Below are positions 1-7,893 of a stretch of 64,000 bases of DNA, in pieces. Position 1 is the stretch's first letter. The number at the start of each line of letters is the position of its first letter. A program made the position numbers and the translations under genes. The DNA lies in NCBI GenBank assembly GCA_038116745.1, contig JAYODW010000029.1, positions 6,323 to 70,322 of the forward strand. The letters are read 5' to 3'. This DNA comes from JAYODW01 sp038116745. GTDB taxonomy: Bacteria; Pseudomonadota; Gammaproteobacteria; Ga0077536. The notes under the pieces are model-generated. The model was not told where the DNA came from. It saw nothing but the letters and a program-made list of their open reading frames with translations, and searched no databases.

Positions 1-634
1 TCTTCGCCGCGCGCTCGCTGAAGATATCCATATCCCATGCTTTTGAGATGTCGGTAAGAAACGGGCCGGCCATGATGCAGTTCACTCTGACAGTTGGGCC
101 ATACGCATGCGCGAACGCCTGGGTCAGCATGTTTAAGCCCGCCTTAGCCGCGCCGTAGGGCTGAGAGCCCGGAGAAGCTGTCTGGGAGGCGGTACTGGAT
201 ATGTTGATGATGGTTCCGCCGCCCGCATTAGCCATCTGTGGTCCGAGAACAGCCATGAGACGGAAAGGCGCTTTCAGATTCAGTCCGACAACTTTGTCAA
301 AGAGAGCTTCTGAAACCTCGTAAAGACTGGGATAGAGCGGTGACATGCCGGCGTTGTTCACCAGAATGTCGACTTGGCCCAAGGCTGCGTTCACCGCGTC
401 TACCATTGGTTCCAGGTCATCCCAATTTCCGAGATGGCAGGCATAGGGGAATGCACGTCGTCCAAGCGCTTCGACTTCTTTGGCTACTGATTCGCAGGCG
501 TCGAGCTTTCGACTCACGATCGCGACGTCAGCCCCTCTCTCTGCGAACGCCAGCGCCATCTGACGGCCTAAACCGCGGCTACCACCGGTCACCAGGGCAA
601 CGCTGCCTGTGAGATCAAATAAATCTGTGGTCAT
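1..634 (-). CDS. SDR family oxidoreductase, C-terminus cut by window edge
   Basis: Short-chain dehydrogenase/reductase with a Rossmann fold. The reverse strand from the ATG at 632-634 reads MTTDLFDLTGSVALVTGG, then the glycine-rich GGSRGLGR cofactor loop, the NNAG motif, and the catalytic Ser (ISSTAS) and YGAAK pair; it stays open to the left edge, so about 40 C-terminal residues are missing. The protein starts 84 bp beyond the terminator that follows the 2-oxoacid oxidoreductase operon, so it is probably a separate transcription unit. Family knowledge predicts an NAD(P)-dependent alcohol/ketone or 3-hydroxyacyl oxidoreductase; substrate cannot be read. The neighbouring CoA-transferase and acyl-CoA dehydrogenase suggest a role in acid or lipid breakdown (inference). 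Confidence 0.88.
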   Translation of the reverse strand, partial: MTTDLFDLTGSVALVTGGSRGLGRQMALAFAERGADVAIVSRKLDACESVAKEVEALGRRAFPYACHLGNWDDLEPMVDAVNAALGQVDILVNNAGMSPLYPSLYEVSEALFDKVVGLNLKAPFRLMAVLGPQMANAGGGTIINISSTASQTASPGSQPYGAAKAGLNMLTQAFAHAYGPTVRVNCIMAGPFLTDISKAWDMDIFSERAAK

Positions 635-717
635 AGGAAATACTCCGGCTCCGACGTTTGCCAAGCTGAGCGGCAACAAGTCCTGTTCGTTTGTCCATGT
701 CGGCGGTCAGGCCGCCC

Positions 718-741
718 AAAAAAAAGGCCCATCACTGGGCC
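718..741 (-). terminator. Rho-independent terminator after the korB-like gene
   Basis: On the minus strand a 6-bp GGCCCA/TGGGCC stem with a GTGA loop is followed directly by eight T residues. It lies 106 bp after the stop of the beta-subunit gene and before the SDR gene, so it should end the three-gene oxidoreductase transcript. Confidence 0.85.
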
Positions 742-847
742 CGGACCAAAACAACCAGTCGCAGGCAGGCCGCGCGCGCAGCCTGCTGCTTAGCTTGGTT
801 AAGGAGGAGGAAATGGTCAAATGGGGAAACGCGGGCAGTCACTCCAA

Positions 848-1711
848 TCAGCGAACAAATGACTGCAGAGCGTCTCGCGCTACGGCATGCGGCTGGGCGC
901 TGGCAAAATCCTGTAGCGCTGGTGATGGGAACGCCTGGTTGAGGGCGAGGGTTTCCAGCGCTGGCCGTTCGCCCCGGTAGATCAGTCCCAGGGGGATGCG
1001 ATGTTCGGCGCGGAGCGCGTTAACGCGCGCAAATGCGGCCGTCCGGTCGGTCGGGTCATACCCTTCTTCGGCATCGAGGTCATAAACCGCTGTGCGCCAC
1101 TCGCGGTAGGTGTCGTTGTAGGTGACACAGGGAGATAGCACCTCGAGATACGCCATTCCGCGCCCGGCCGCAGCGTGCTCGAGAGCCGCGCGGGTCAGGT
1201 CGAGCAGCTGCGCCGGCTGGCCGCTGTACCCGCGCGCGAGGAAAGTCGATCCGGGGATGCTCAGGCCGAGTGCAATGGGGTCGAGGTCTTCCTCAATATT
1301 GTCTTCGTAGCCTACCGGACTGGTTGGCGAGGCCTGCCCTTTGGTCAAACCATAGGTCCCGTTATTCATGACGATATAGGTAATCCCGGGATTGCGCTTG
1401 AACGCGTGCACGAGATGCCCTCCGCCGATCGCATAACCGTCGCCATCCCCTCCCACGCCAATGACAGTCAGCTCAGGATGCGCCAGTTTTGCGCCCGTCA
1501 CTGTCGGCAACACTCTGCCGTGCAGCGCGTGATACCCGTAGCAGCTGAGATTGTTCTGCAGGGAGCCAGAACAACCTATTCCCGCAACGACCATCCGCTC
1601 ATGGGGCGGGACACCGAGATCGTCAAGGGCGTTCACCAGGGCCTGAAGAACCCCGAAGTCTCCGCAGCCCGCGCACCATATCGGACGGGCTGGTGTAAAT
1701 GTTCTGGTCAT
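848..1711 (-). CDS. 2-oxoacid:acceptor oxidoreductase, beta subunit (TPP-binding)
   Basis: Beta subunit of a 2-oxoacid:ferredoxin oxidoreductase, which decarboxylates a 2-oxoacid to an acyl-CoA and passes electrons to an iron-sulfur acceptor. The 287-residue protein shows the four cysteines expected for the beta-subunit [4Fe-4S] cluster (C13 and C16 in IWCAGCGDFG, C47, C195) and the thiamine diphosphate motif GDGDG near residue 89 with MNNGTYGLTKGQ after it. The start at 1711 is chosen because its ATG overlaps the alpha-subunit stop as ATGA; a longer reading frame to 1807 would overlap that gene heavily and adds a non-family arginine/glycine-rich stretch. Length fits the family. Substrate (2-oxoglutarate, pyruvate or a branched 2-oxoacid) is not decided by the sequence. 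Confidence 0.93.
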   Translation of the reverse strand: MTRTFTPARPIWCAGCGDFGVLQALVNALDDLGVPPHERMVVAGIGCSGSLQNNLSCYGYHALHGRVLPTVTGAKLAHPELTVIGVGGDGDGYAIGGGHLVHAFKRNPGITYIVMNNGTYGLTKGQASPTSPVGYEDNIEEDLDPIALGLSIPGSTFLARGYSGQPAQLLDLTRAALEHAAAGRGMAYLEVLSPCVTYNDTYREWRTAVYDLDAEEGYDPTDRTAAFARVNALRAEHRIPLGLIYRGERPALETLALNQAFPSPALQDFASAQPHAVARDALQSFVR

Positions 1712-3492
1712 GCGACCTCCTCCACTTGAACTACCGGACCGCCTCTTACGGCAGCAACAACCTCCTCTGCACGCATCGGTGTACCGTCGTATTTCAGAAG
1801 ACTCCACATTTTTTTGCTGTCAGCGCCGTGTGCCTCGAGCAAGCGCTTCAATTGCCCCGTCGCGTTGTATTCGACGACCAGCACCCGTTTGCAACGGCTC
1901 ACAAAGGCCGGCGTTTCATCCAGCATGGGGAACAGTGTCAGCGGCTGATGGTATTGCGAGTGGATTCCCTCCTCCGCGAGAAGATCGATCGCCTCCAGGA
2001 TTACGCCGGACGTCATACCCACACCAATAAAACCCAATTCAGCGGTTTCTACCCCATGATGTTTCGCGCGCGGGAGATCCGCCTGCATGGTAACGAGTTT
2101 CTTCTGGCGCTTGTCCATCATCTTCACTCTGTTCACGGGGTCGGTCGACACGAGCCCGAACTCGTCGTGCTCGTTCCCTGTCACCAGTGACATGCCTCCC
2201 GGGGTGCCGGGCGCTGCAAATGCAGACACACCGTCGTCACTGAAGGCGTATCGTTTGTATTCCGGAGCCCCGGCAAGCTCCTGCTCCGAAAGCCGCTTGC
2301 CGCGATTGATTTCGATTGCATTGAGATCGAACGGCTCTACGCTGGCCAGGTTCTGCGCCAGCCCCTGGTCGAGCGCCATAAACACCGGACACTGGTAATG
2401 ATCAGCGAGATTGCATGCCTCCACTGTCAGGGAAAAGCATTCAGCTGGCGTTCCCGGCGCCAACACGATGCGCGGAAAGTCGCCATGGCCGCCGTAGACC
2501 ATCAGATTAATGTCGCTCTGCTCCGGCTTGGTCGGCAGGCCCGTGCTGGGGCCACCGCGCTGGGCGTCGACAATCACCAGAGGTACCTCGGCCATTCCGA
2601 GCTGTCCAATGCCCTCCTGCATCAGTGAGAGACCCGGGCCGCAGGTCGCGATCATGGTGCGGGTGCCGGTCAAGGCTGCGCCGATCGCCATATTGATAGC
2701 CGACAGTTCGTCTTCGGCTTGTCGTACGACGCCTCCGAACTTAGGCAGCCATTTGATCAGCCACTCCATGACGTCAGTCGATGGCGTAATCGGGTAGCCG
2801 GCGAAGAATCGCCCCCCGGCGGCCGCAAAGCCGAAGGCTACAGCTTCGTTGCCGGTGATCAGCATCTGCGGCTGCGCCTCGGCACTGGCGATATCGAACA
2901 TGCCACTATCCGTGTCCAGGCCAGCAGCCTCAGCAAGTTCGAGCCCAATCGTCAGCGCATCAAGGTTGTATTTAAGGGCCTGCGCGCCGCGGCGACCAAA
3001 GCGTTTCTCAAAGGAGGAACGCATATCGCTGTCCGCAAGACCTATCAGGCGGCCGATGACCGCAAACGAGATGCTGTTCTTGTAGATATCGCGCCGGAAG
3101 TTTTTCACCGCGTGGCGACTCAATGGAACGCCGATCAGCTGCACGCCCTCTGGAACGCCCGTGTCTGCGGGCAGGCCACCACTCGAGTTATCGAAGATGA
3201 CGACGCTGCCTGCATCTAGCCTGTAGGCATGCTTTTTGACCGCAAGCAGGTCGAAAGCGACCAGAAGATCGATGTGGCTTCCGATACAAAGGCGCTCGCC
3301 GGCGTAGGCGCGCAGCGTAGCTGCCGTGATGCCCCCTTTGATCCGCGACAGTACGTCGCGCTCGGTATACACCCTCAGGCCGTAACCGCGCAGGACATCG
3401 GCAAGAATGTTGATGACCGTCAAGGAGCCGTCGCCCCCCTGCCCCGACACGATCACATTGAGATCTGTCAGCGCACGTTTCATCTGGCTCAT
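1708..3492 (-). CDS. 2-oxoacid:acceptor oxidoreductase, fused gamma-alpha subunit
   Basis: Large subunit of the same enzyme, 594 residues. Residues about 10-190 form the gamma domain (VSGQGGDGSLTVINILADVL, then RIKGG). From about residue 210 the alpha (pyrimidine-binding) domain starts with GNEAVAFGFAAAGGRFFAGYPITPSTD; YPITPS is the family signature. A gamma-alpha fusion with a separate beta subunit is the KorAB layout. It overlaps the FrhB-like gene upstream (ATGA at 3489-3492) and the beta gene downstream (ATGA at 1708-1711), so all three are translationally coupled and probably make one complex. No ferredoxin domain is fused here; the electron acceptor is likely the neighbouring subunit (inference). 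Confidence 0.93.
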   Translation of the reverse strand: MSQMKRALTDLNVIVSGQGGDGSLTVINILADVLRGYGLRVYTERDVLSRIKGGITAATLRAYAGERLCIGSHIDLLVAFDLLAVKKHAYRLDAGSVVIFDNSSGGLPADTGVPEGVQLIGVPLSRHAVKNFRRDIYKNSISFAVIGRLIGLADSDMRSSFEKRFGRRGAQALKYNLDALTIGLELAEAAGLDTDSGMFDIASAEAQPQMLITGNEAVAFGFAAAGGRFFAGYPITPSTDVMEWLIKWLPKFGGVVRQAEDELSAINMAIGAALTGTRTMIATCGPGLSLMQEGIGQLGMAEVPLVIVDAQRGGPSTGLPTKPEQSDINLMVYGGHGDFPRIVLAPGTPAECFSLTVEACNLADHYQCPVFMALDQGLAQNLASVEPFDLNAIEINRGKRLSEQELAGAPEYKRYAFSDDGVSAFAAPGTPGGMSLVTGNEHDEFGLVSTDPVNRVKMMDKRQKKLVTMQADLPRAKHHGVETAELGFIGVGMTSGVILEAIDLLAEEGIHSQYHQPLTLFPMLDETPAFVSRCKRVLVVEYNATGQLKRLLEAHGADSKKMWSLLKYDGTPMRAEEVVAAVRGGPVVQVEEVA

Positions 3493-4808
3493 GCTGCGCC
3501 CTCCTCTTTCTTGACGGTTTTTTTCTTCGGTGGGGGTGGTGGCAAAGGGCGCCAGTCCTTGGCCGAGTTCCCGGCTTCCCAGCCCCGGTAGTAGTTTTTA
3601 GGGTCGAGATTTCCGATCTCTTCGCGCTCGGGCAGAGTCGGCATCAGTGCGGGAAGCGGGCGGTTACGTTTGTAAATCGATAGCCGCGCGACAAGATCCT
3701 TGCCTTTCGGCTCGTCTTCGAAAGGTTTGGTTTCTACCCATCCATCGGCTACGAGAGCCTGCCAGGCCTTGTGTCCGGCTTCGGTCCGGATAACCGTGAA
3801 GGTCCAGCCGTCGATGCCTATCCCGCCGAAGCCGATATCGGCGTTATCTGCGGAATAGTCCATGCAGTAAAGACACGCAGGTCGCGCGTACTTACCAAAA
3901 GCCTTCAGCGATTTAACTTCTTCACGGCCGTCGCGCAGCTTGATCTCGATGCGACCTTTGATGTTGATATTTGTGATATCCCGCTTGGGTACGCCAAGGT
4001 CTTCCGCGAGCCAGTCAATGCCTTTCTCGGTAAAAGATTCCGAGCAGAAAAGCCCGATCACCAGGGCGACGTTTTCCCGGTACCACTCAGCGACGTCAAG
4101 GCGGATACTTGAATGCTGTTGCTGTCTGACGCCATCAACCTGGCACGGCACGCCGACTACTGCCAGCGGAGCTACGCCTTTTTTCATGGCCTCAACCAAA
4201 ACCAGCGTGTTGGGCTGATAGGTGTAGCGCGATCTTGCGCCTTCCAGCACTTCCTGCTCTGTCAGCTGCAGGCCAGGTGTCCCCATCTGTGGGTTATCTG
4301 CAATCTCAGCACCGGAGACCACGCCCTTCAGCGTCCCGTTGCGCAAACCGTGCACCAGCAGAGCGGAACAAACGCCGCCGTCCTGGCCGTTTTCTGCCCA
4401 GGCCTTATCGGTTGCGCGAGCATAAACACCATAGCCATACGGACCGAAGCCTTCGTCCTGATGGGGTTCGAGCAGGCCAATCTGCTCCCGCAGATCCTGA
4501 TCAGTGGGCCGCAGGACCGGGCATGCATCGACGCAGAGTTCGCAGAAAACGCAGGCGCTGTCGCGTGTGGCGACGGGTTTTTCGTCTGCATAATCAAACA
4601 CATCGACGGGGCAGATGGTCAGACAGGCAGCACAGCCAATGCACTTGCCCGGATTCACGACTTCTTCCATGAGCATGTCCACGGCTTTGAAACCGCCGCG
4701 GTTGTACTCCGAGCGCCACGCGTAAGCCCATTCGTTGGGGTCGCCGCCTTCCTCAATCAACGTGCGGTAGCGACGACGCACTTCTTCAGTCAGGTGGTCA
4801 AGATCCAA
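3489..4808 (-). CDS. FrhB/FdhB-family Fe-S flavoprotein subunit coupled to the 2-oxoacid oxidoreductase
   Basis: 439-residue protein with two ferredoxin-type [4Fe-4S] motifs near residues 55-95 (CIGCAACLTICP and CVFCELCVDACP), followed by the FrhB_FdhB N and C domains: GQDGGVCSALL, VGVPCQVDGVRQ, and CLYCMDYSADNADIGFGG. The family includes F420-reducing hydrogenase beta subunits but also FAD/ferredoxin enzymes such as 7-hydroxymethyl-chlorophyll a reductase and BciB-type divinyl reductase, so F420 need not be the cofactor. Proline- and lysine-rich C-terminal tail. The start is TTG at 4808 with an AAGGAG Shine-Dalgarno 8 bases upstream; no better start is in frame. First gene of the operon, divergent from the TetR gene with a 112-bp spacer, and overlapping the alpha subunit. 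Probably takes electrons from the oxidoreductase and passes them to an unknown carrier (inference). Confidence 0.85.
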   Translation of the reverse strand: MDLDHLTEEVRRRYRTLIEEGGDPNEWAYAWRSEYNRGGFKAVDMLMEEVVNPGKCIGCAACLTICPVDVFDYADEKPVATRDSACVFCELCVDACPVLRPTDQDLREQIGLLEPHQDEGFGPYGYGVYARATDKAWAENGQDGGVCSALLVHGLRNGTLKGVVSGAEIADNPQMGTPGLQLTEQEVLEGARSRYTYQPNTLVLVEAMKKGVAPLAVVGVPCQVDGVRQQQHSSIRLDVAEWYRENVALVIGLFCSESFTEKGIDWLAEDLGVPKRDITNINIKGRIEIKLRDGREEVKSLKAFGKYARPACLYCMDYSADNADIGFGGIGIDGWTFTVIRTEAGHKAWQALVADGWVETKPFEDEPKGKDLVARLSIYKRNRPLPALMPTLPEREEIGNLDPKNYYRGWEAGNSAKDWRPLPPPPPKKKTVKKEEGAA

Positions 4809-4920
4809 ACTCGTGACTCCTTAATAAATGGTGATGTCCGAACTGCGGCCAGACATAGCGCTCAGGCCTGTGTTGAGTAAACTTGCTTCCGCACCGGTTT
4901 TTGAGGACAGGCCGCGGATA

Positions 4921-5514
4921 ATGGCAAAGACGTCTAAATCCACCGTTCATCGCGACGTCTGGCTGCGCAAAGCGCTTGATGTGCTGTTCTCGCAGGGCAT
5001 CGGAAATGTGAAGGTGGAAATCCTCGCCCGGGAGCTCAAGGTGACCAAGGGCAGCTTCTACTGGCATTTCAGAAACAGGGATGAACTGCTGCATCAAATG
5101 GTTGACTGGTGGAAAAACAAGCAGCTCGATTTTCTCAACGAACTCGGCTTCATTTCCGTCAGCGATGCTCCTAATCTAATCAAGTCAGTCATTGATTTCA
5201 CAGCCCACACGGACGACTCCCGTCATGATGTCGCGATGCGCGAATTCGCACGCTTTGAACCCTATGCGGCTACCGCCGTCGCTGAAATCGACCGGCGACG
5301 CCTTGGCTACCTGCGCGAACTGTTCGCCGCTGCGGGATTTGACTCCGCAGAAGCACAGCTGCGGGCGCAGGCCCTGTACTTCTACCAGGTGGGCGAATAC
5401 ACGACGTCGCTCAGCGTGGCGGAAGACGTACGTGATGAACTTGCGGAGCGGCGTTTCCGTCTGCTGATCGCGAGACCTCATCACGATGGGCAGTCCGGCG
5501 GAGAAGGCAGCTGA
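4921..5514 (+). CDS. TetR/AcrR family transcriptional regulator
   Basis: 197-residue regulator. The N-terminal helix-turn-helix reads KALDVLFSQGIGNVKVEILA followed by RELKVTKGSFYWHFRNRDEL, a clear TetR DNA-binding domain; the rest is an all-helical ligand-binding domain of the usual size. The ATG at 4921 (MAKTSKSTV) is preferred over the in-frame ATG at 4828, since the extra 31 residues are not TetR-like and would use up the divergent promoter region. It faces the 2-oxoacid oxidoreductase operon head to head and lies tail to tail with the acyl-CoA dehydrogenase operon. By family analogy it represses one or both operons until an acyl-CoA or acid ligand binds; the operator was not identified with confidence. 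Confidence 0.9.
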   Translation: MAKTSKSTVHRDVWLRKALDVLFSQGIGNVKVEILARELKVTKGSFYWHFRNRDELLHQMVDWWKNKQLDFLNELGFISVSDAPNLIKSVIDFTAHTDDSRHDVAMREFARFEPYAATAVAEIDRRRLGYLRELFAAAGFDSAEAQLRAQALYFYQVGEYTTSLSVAEDVRDELAERRFRLLIARPHHDGQSGGEGS

Positions 5515-5540
5515 TGCTTAGAAACTCCGCCGAATTGCGC

Positions 5541-5575
5541 TCCATACGCCAGCGTACCGTACGCTGGCGTATGGA
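5541..5575. repeat. Perfect 35-bp palindrome between convergent operons
   Basis: Left arm TCCATACGCCAGCGTAC (5541-5557), one central C (5558), and an exactly complementary right arm (5559-5575): 17 of 17 pairs. It sits in the 168-bp gap between the stops of the TetR gene and the acyl-CoA dehydrogenase gene. There is no T-run on either side, so it is not a textbook Rho-independent terminator, though it could act as a bidirectional transcription block. A loop of one base cannot form in RNA without opening a few pairs, which also leaves a DNA-level role possible, such as a protein site or cruciform. Confidence 0.9.
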
Positions 5576-5682
5576 AGGTGCACGGAGTCTACTCAGAAGG
5601 TGGGTTTATTGCAATCCTGGCCTGAAAACAGGGACTTCCCTGAAAAAAGACTGAGCGGGCACTCGGTTGAGGCGCCGGTCCG

Positions 5683-7038
5683 TTAGGACGCAGATCCAGC
5701 CCATTTAAAGGGGCCGTAGAGACCCTGGGCGATATCCAGGCGATCGCGCTGAGCGCCGCCAAGCCACATCTGTACGATCTTGTAGTCGCGCATGTATTTC
5801 TCGACATGGCTTTCGTAGGCGTAGCCCGCGGAGCCCATGAGCTCCATCGCCCGGTTACACACCATTTCAGCGGTGTCCCCCGCGAAAGACCGCGCTGCCG
5901 AACACTTTGCCTTGATCTCTTTATCCCAGGGCTTTCCGTAGACGTCGGGTTGGGAGACCTGCCAGGTAACGCTCAGGTAATACTGTCGCGCGATATCAAT
6001 GGCTCGATACATTTCTGCAAGGTAGGTCGCGAACAAAGACCTCTCGCGCATAGGCGTGCCGGCGATCACGCGATGCTGGCTCCAGTTAAGCACGATCTCG
6101 AGAACTGCCTCGGAGAGTCCGACGAGCCGCGCCGCGCCCGCCAGACGCCCGAGCGCAATGATGAAGCCGCTGACTAACTGGGCGCCCTGCCCCGGCGTTA
6201 CATCCACTCGGTAGCGTTTCGGGATCCGCACGTCCTTGAACCAGATATCGGAGTTCGACTCGGTCCAGGAAAAACCCATCTTGTGATACGGGTTGGAAAA
6301 TTCTAGACCCTTTGCGTCGGGTGGCACGTGAAACAGGCCGACCCCTTCGGCACCCAGTTCCGGATCTGTCGTCGCCACAGTCCAGTAACCAAGGTGCCCC
6401 TGCAGGTATTCGGATTGGAATCTGTCAGCGTATCCCGATGGCCCGGGCCAGAGTTTATGACCGTTGATGATGTAATCGCCGCCATCCTCTTTGGCGATGA
6501 CCCGCAATGTTCGGAATTCAAGAGCGGGGTCCTCAACATTAGCGCCGCCGGCAGGCTCCGTAATGGCCACGCAGGCCGTCCAGGATTCGTCTCCGACGAT
6601 GCGTGGGGCGAATTCCTTGAGCAGATCATCCCGCCCGGCACCGACCATGCAGGAGACTATCCAGTGAATTTTCCCGACTTTGGTAGCCAGTCCGATATCC
6701 GCCCGTGACAGTTCCTCGTTGATCATCTGCCGGACAACCGGCGCGTAGGCGAGACCGCCGTAGCTCTCAGGGAGATTTGTTTTCGTGACCCCGAGATCAA
6801 CCAGCTTTGCGTAGAGCCGGTGCAGGGTCTGCTTGGCAAGTTTCTCGTCGCGATGCCAGCCGCCTTCGAGGTCGTGTCTGTAGGGCATGAGTTCCCGCTC
6901 GACAAATGCTCGGATGTGCTCTGCAATCCGGATTTCGTCCTCTGTGCAGAAAGCCCGCGTATATTTCTGGCTCGGCTCCAGCAACCGGTAGCCGTCATGA
7001 AGAGTCTGCTCAAGTTCTGCCGCGGGCATTGCGCTCAT
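5683..7038 (-). CDS. Acyl-CoA dehydrogenase family protein, canonical catalytic Glu not found
   Basis: 451-residue FAD-dependent acyl-CoA dehydrogenase homologue. N-terminal helices are followed by the middle beta domain (ACVAITEPAGGANVED near residue 155, KMGFSWTESNSDIWFKDVRIP near 253) and a C-terminal helical domain (MGSAGYAYESHVEKYMRDYK near 401). By eye, the position of the catalytic Glu of medium-chain enzymes (YEGT) is L426 in QMWLGGAQ, and the isovaleryl-CoA dehydrogenase position (LERL) is G297 in ALGRLAG, so neither known base is evident. It may act as a reductase, a desulfinase-like enzyme, the non-catalytic half of a heteromer, or use another base. ATG at 7038 follows AAGGAAA. It is last in the CaiB-SDR-ACAD operon, 26 bp after the SDR. 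Confidence 0.88.
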   Translation of the reverse strand: MSAMPAAELEQTLHDGYRLLEPSQKYTRAFCTEDEIRIAEHIRAFVERELMPYRHDLEGGWHRDEKLAKQTLHRLYAKLVDLGVTKTNLPESYGGLAYAPVVRQMINEELSRADIGLATKVGKIHWIVSCMVGAGRDDLLKEFAPRIVGDESWTACVAITEPAGGANVEDPALEFRTLRVIAKEDGGDYIINGHKLWPGPSGYADRFQSEYLQGHLGYWTVATTDPELGAEGVGLFHVPPDAKGLEFSNPYHKMGFSWTESNSDIWFKDVRIPKRYRVDVTPGQGAQLVSGFIIALGRLAGAARLVGLSEAVLEIVLNWSQHRVIAGTPMRERSLFATYLAEMYRAIDIARQYYLSVTWQVSQPDVYGKPWDKEIKAKCSAARSFAGDTAEMVCNRAMELMGSAGYAYESHVEKYMRDYKIVQMWLGGAQRDRLDIAQGLYGPFKWAGSAS

Positions 7039-7064
7039 GGCGGGTTTCCTTGTTTTGAATGATC

Positions 7065-7802
7065 TCAGCGGTGCAAACCGCCGTCGATAATGAATTCACT
7101 GCCGGTGCAATAACTGCTCGCGTCAGACAGCAGAAAGCGCACGAGCTCGGCAACTTCGGCGGCCTCCCCGGCTCGACCCAGGGGAATCATGCGATTGATC
7201 TGTTGCATCTTGCCCGTCGTGACAGCCGGGGTCTGCTGCATCATGTCGGTGTCAATGAAACCGGGATGGACTGAATTGACACGGATCCCGCTGCGTCCAA
7301 GCTCCTGAGCCGCAGCCTTGGTCATTCCTCTCACCGCCCATTTGCTTGCCGCGTACGCGAAAGCGCCGTTGATGCCTTCGAGTCCGGCCAGCGAAGAAAT
7401 ATTCACGATCGACCCACGCCCAGCGGCGCGCATCGGCTCACAGACGGCCTTCATCCCAAGAAATACGCCCCGTTGGTTCACCGCGAGAATGCGGTCGAAG
7501 TCTGCAGGCGTCGTATCAACCAGGCGGGCAGACTGAAAAATGCCTGCGTTGTTGACTAAGCCATCAATACGCCCGTGGGCTTCAAGGATCGCTTCGATGA
7601 CCTGTGCCCAGGCCGCTTCATCGCTGACGTCGAGGTGGAAATAGTGTGACCCGGTGCGGACTGCCGTTTCACTGCCGGCCTCATCCAGCACGTCGCTGAT
7701 GTACACAACGGCTCCGTTGGCAGTCAGAAGCTTCGCCTCGGCTGCGCCCTGGCCACGTGCTCCACCGGTAATCAGCACGACTTTGTCTTTGAGATCTTGC
7801 AT
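7065..7802 (-). CDS. SDR family oxidoreductase, hydroxysteroid-dehydrogenase-like
   Basis: 245-residue classical short-chain dehydrogenase. Motifs in order: cofactor loop ITGGARGQGAAEA near residue 12, LDVSD near 55, NNAGIFQSA near 86, catalytic Ser in ISSLAGLEG, and YAASK (Tyr-Lys pair) near 150, then GFIDTDMM and the C-terminal IDGGLHR. The GGARGQG loop and overall spacing resemble 3-alpha/20-beta-hydroxysteroid dehydrogenases, but many other alcohol dehydrogenases of this class look alike, so the substrate is open. The ATG at 7802 has AGGAGA 8 bases upstream and is preferred over 7865. It lies 91 bp after the CaiB-like gene and 26 bp before the acyl-CoA dehydrogenase, in one operon. Confidence 0.9.
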   Translation of the reverse strand: MQDLKDKVVLITGGARGQGAAEAKLLTANGAVVYISDVLDEAGSETAVRTGSHYFHLDVSDEAAWAQVIEAILEAHGRIDGLVNNAGIFQSARLVDTTPADFDRILAVNQRGVFLGMKAVCEPMRAAGRGSIVNISSLAGLEGINGAFAYAASKWAVRGMTKAAAQELGRSGIRVNSVHPGFIDTDMMQQTPAVTTGKMQQINRMIPLGRAGEAAEVAELVRFLLSDASSYCTGSEFIIDGGLHR

Positions 7803-7893
7803 CAGAGTTCTCCTGCGACGCGTTTCAGCGCCTTTAAAACCGCGTCGATTCCACTGCCGCTGCACGGCTTGCCATTCAAGGTCTCAGTCGCAC

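Noticed and set aside
813..980. 56-codon plus-strand ORF behind a perfect AAGGAGG site
   Set aside because: It runs antisense into the 3' end of the oxidoreductase beta gene, has no recognisable domain and Arg/Ser/Ala-rich composition typical of antisense frames. The purine-rich site is probably chance.
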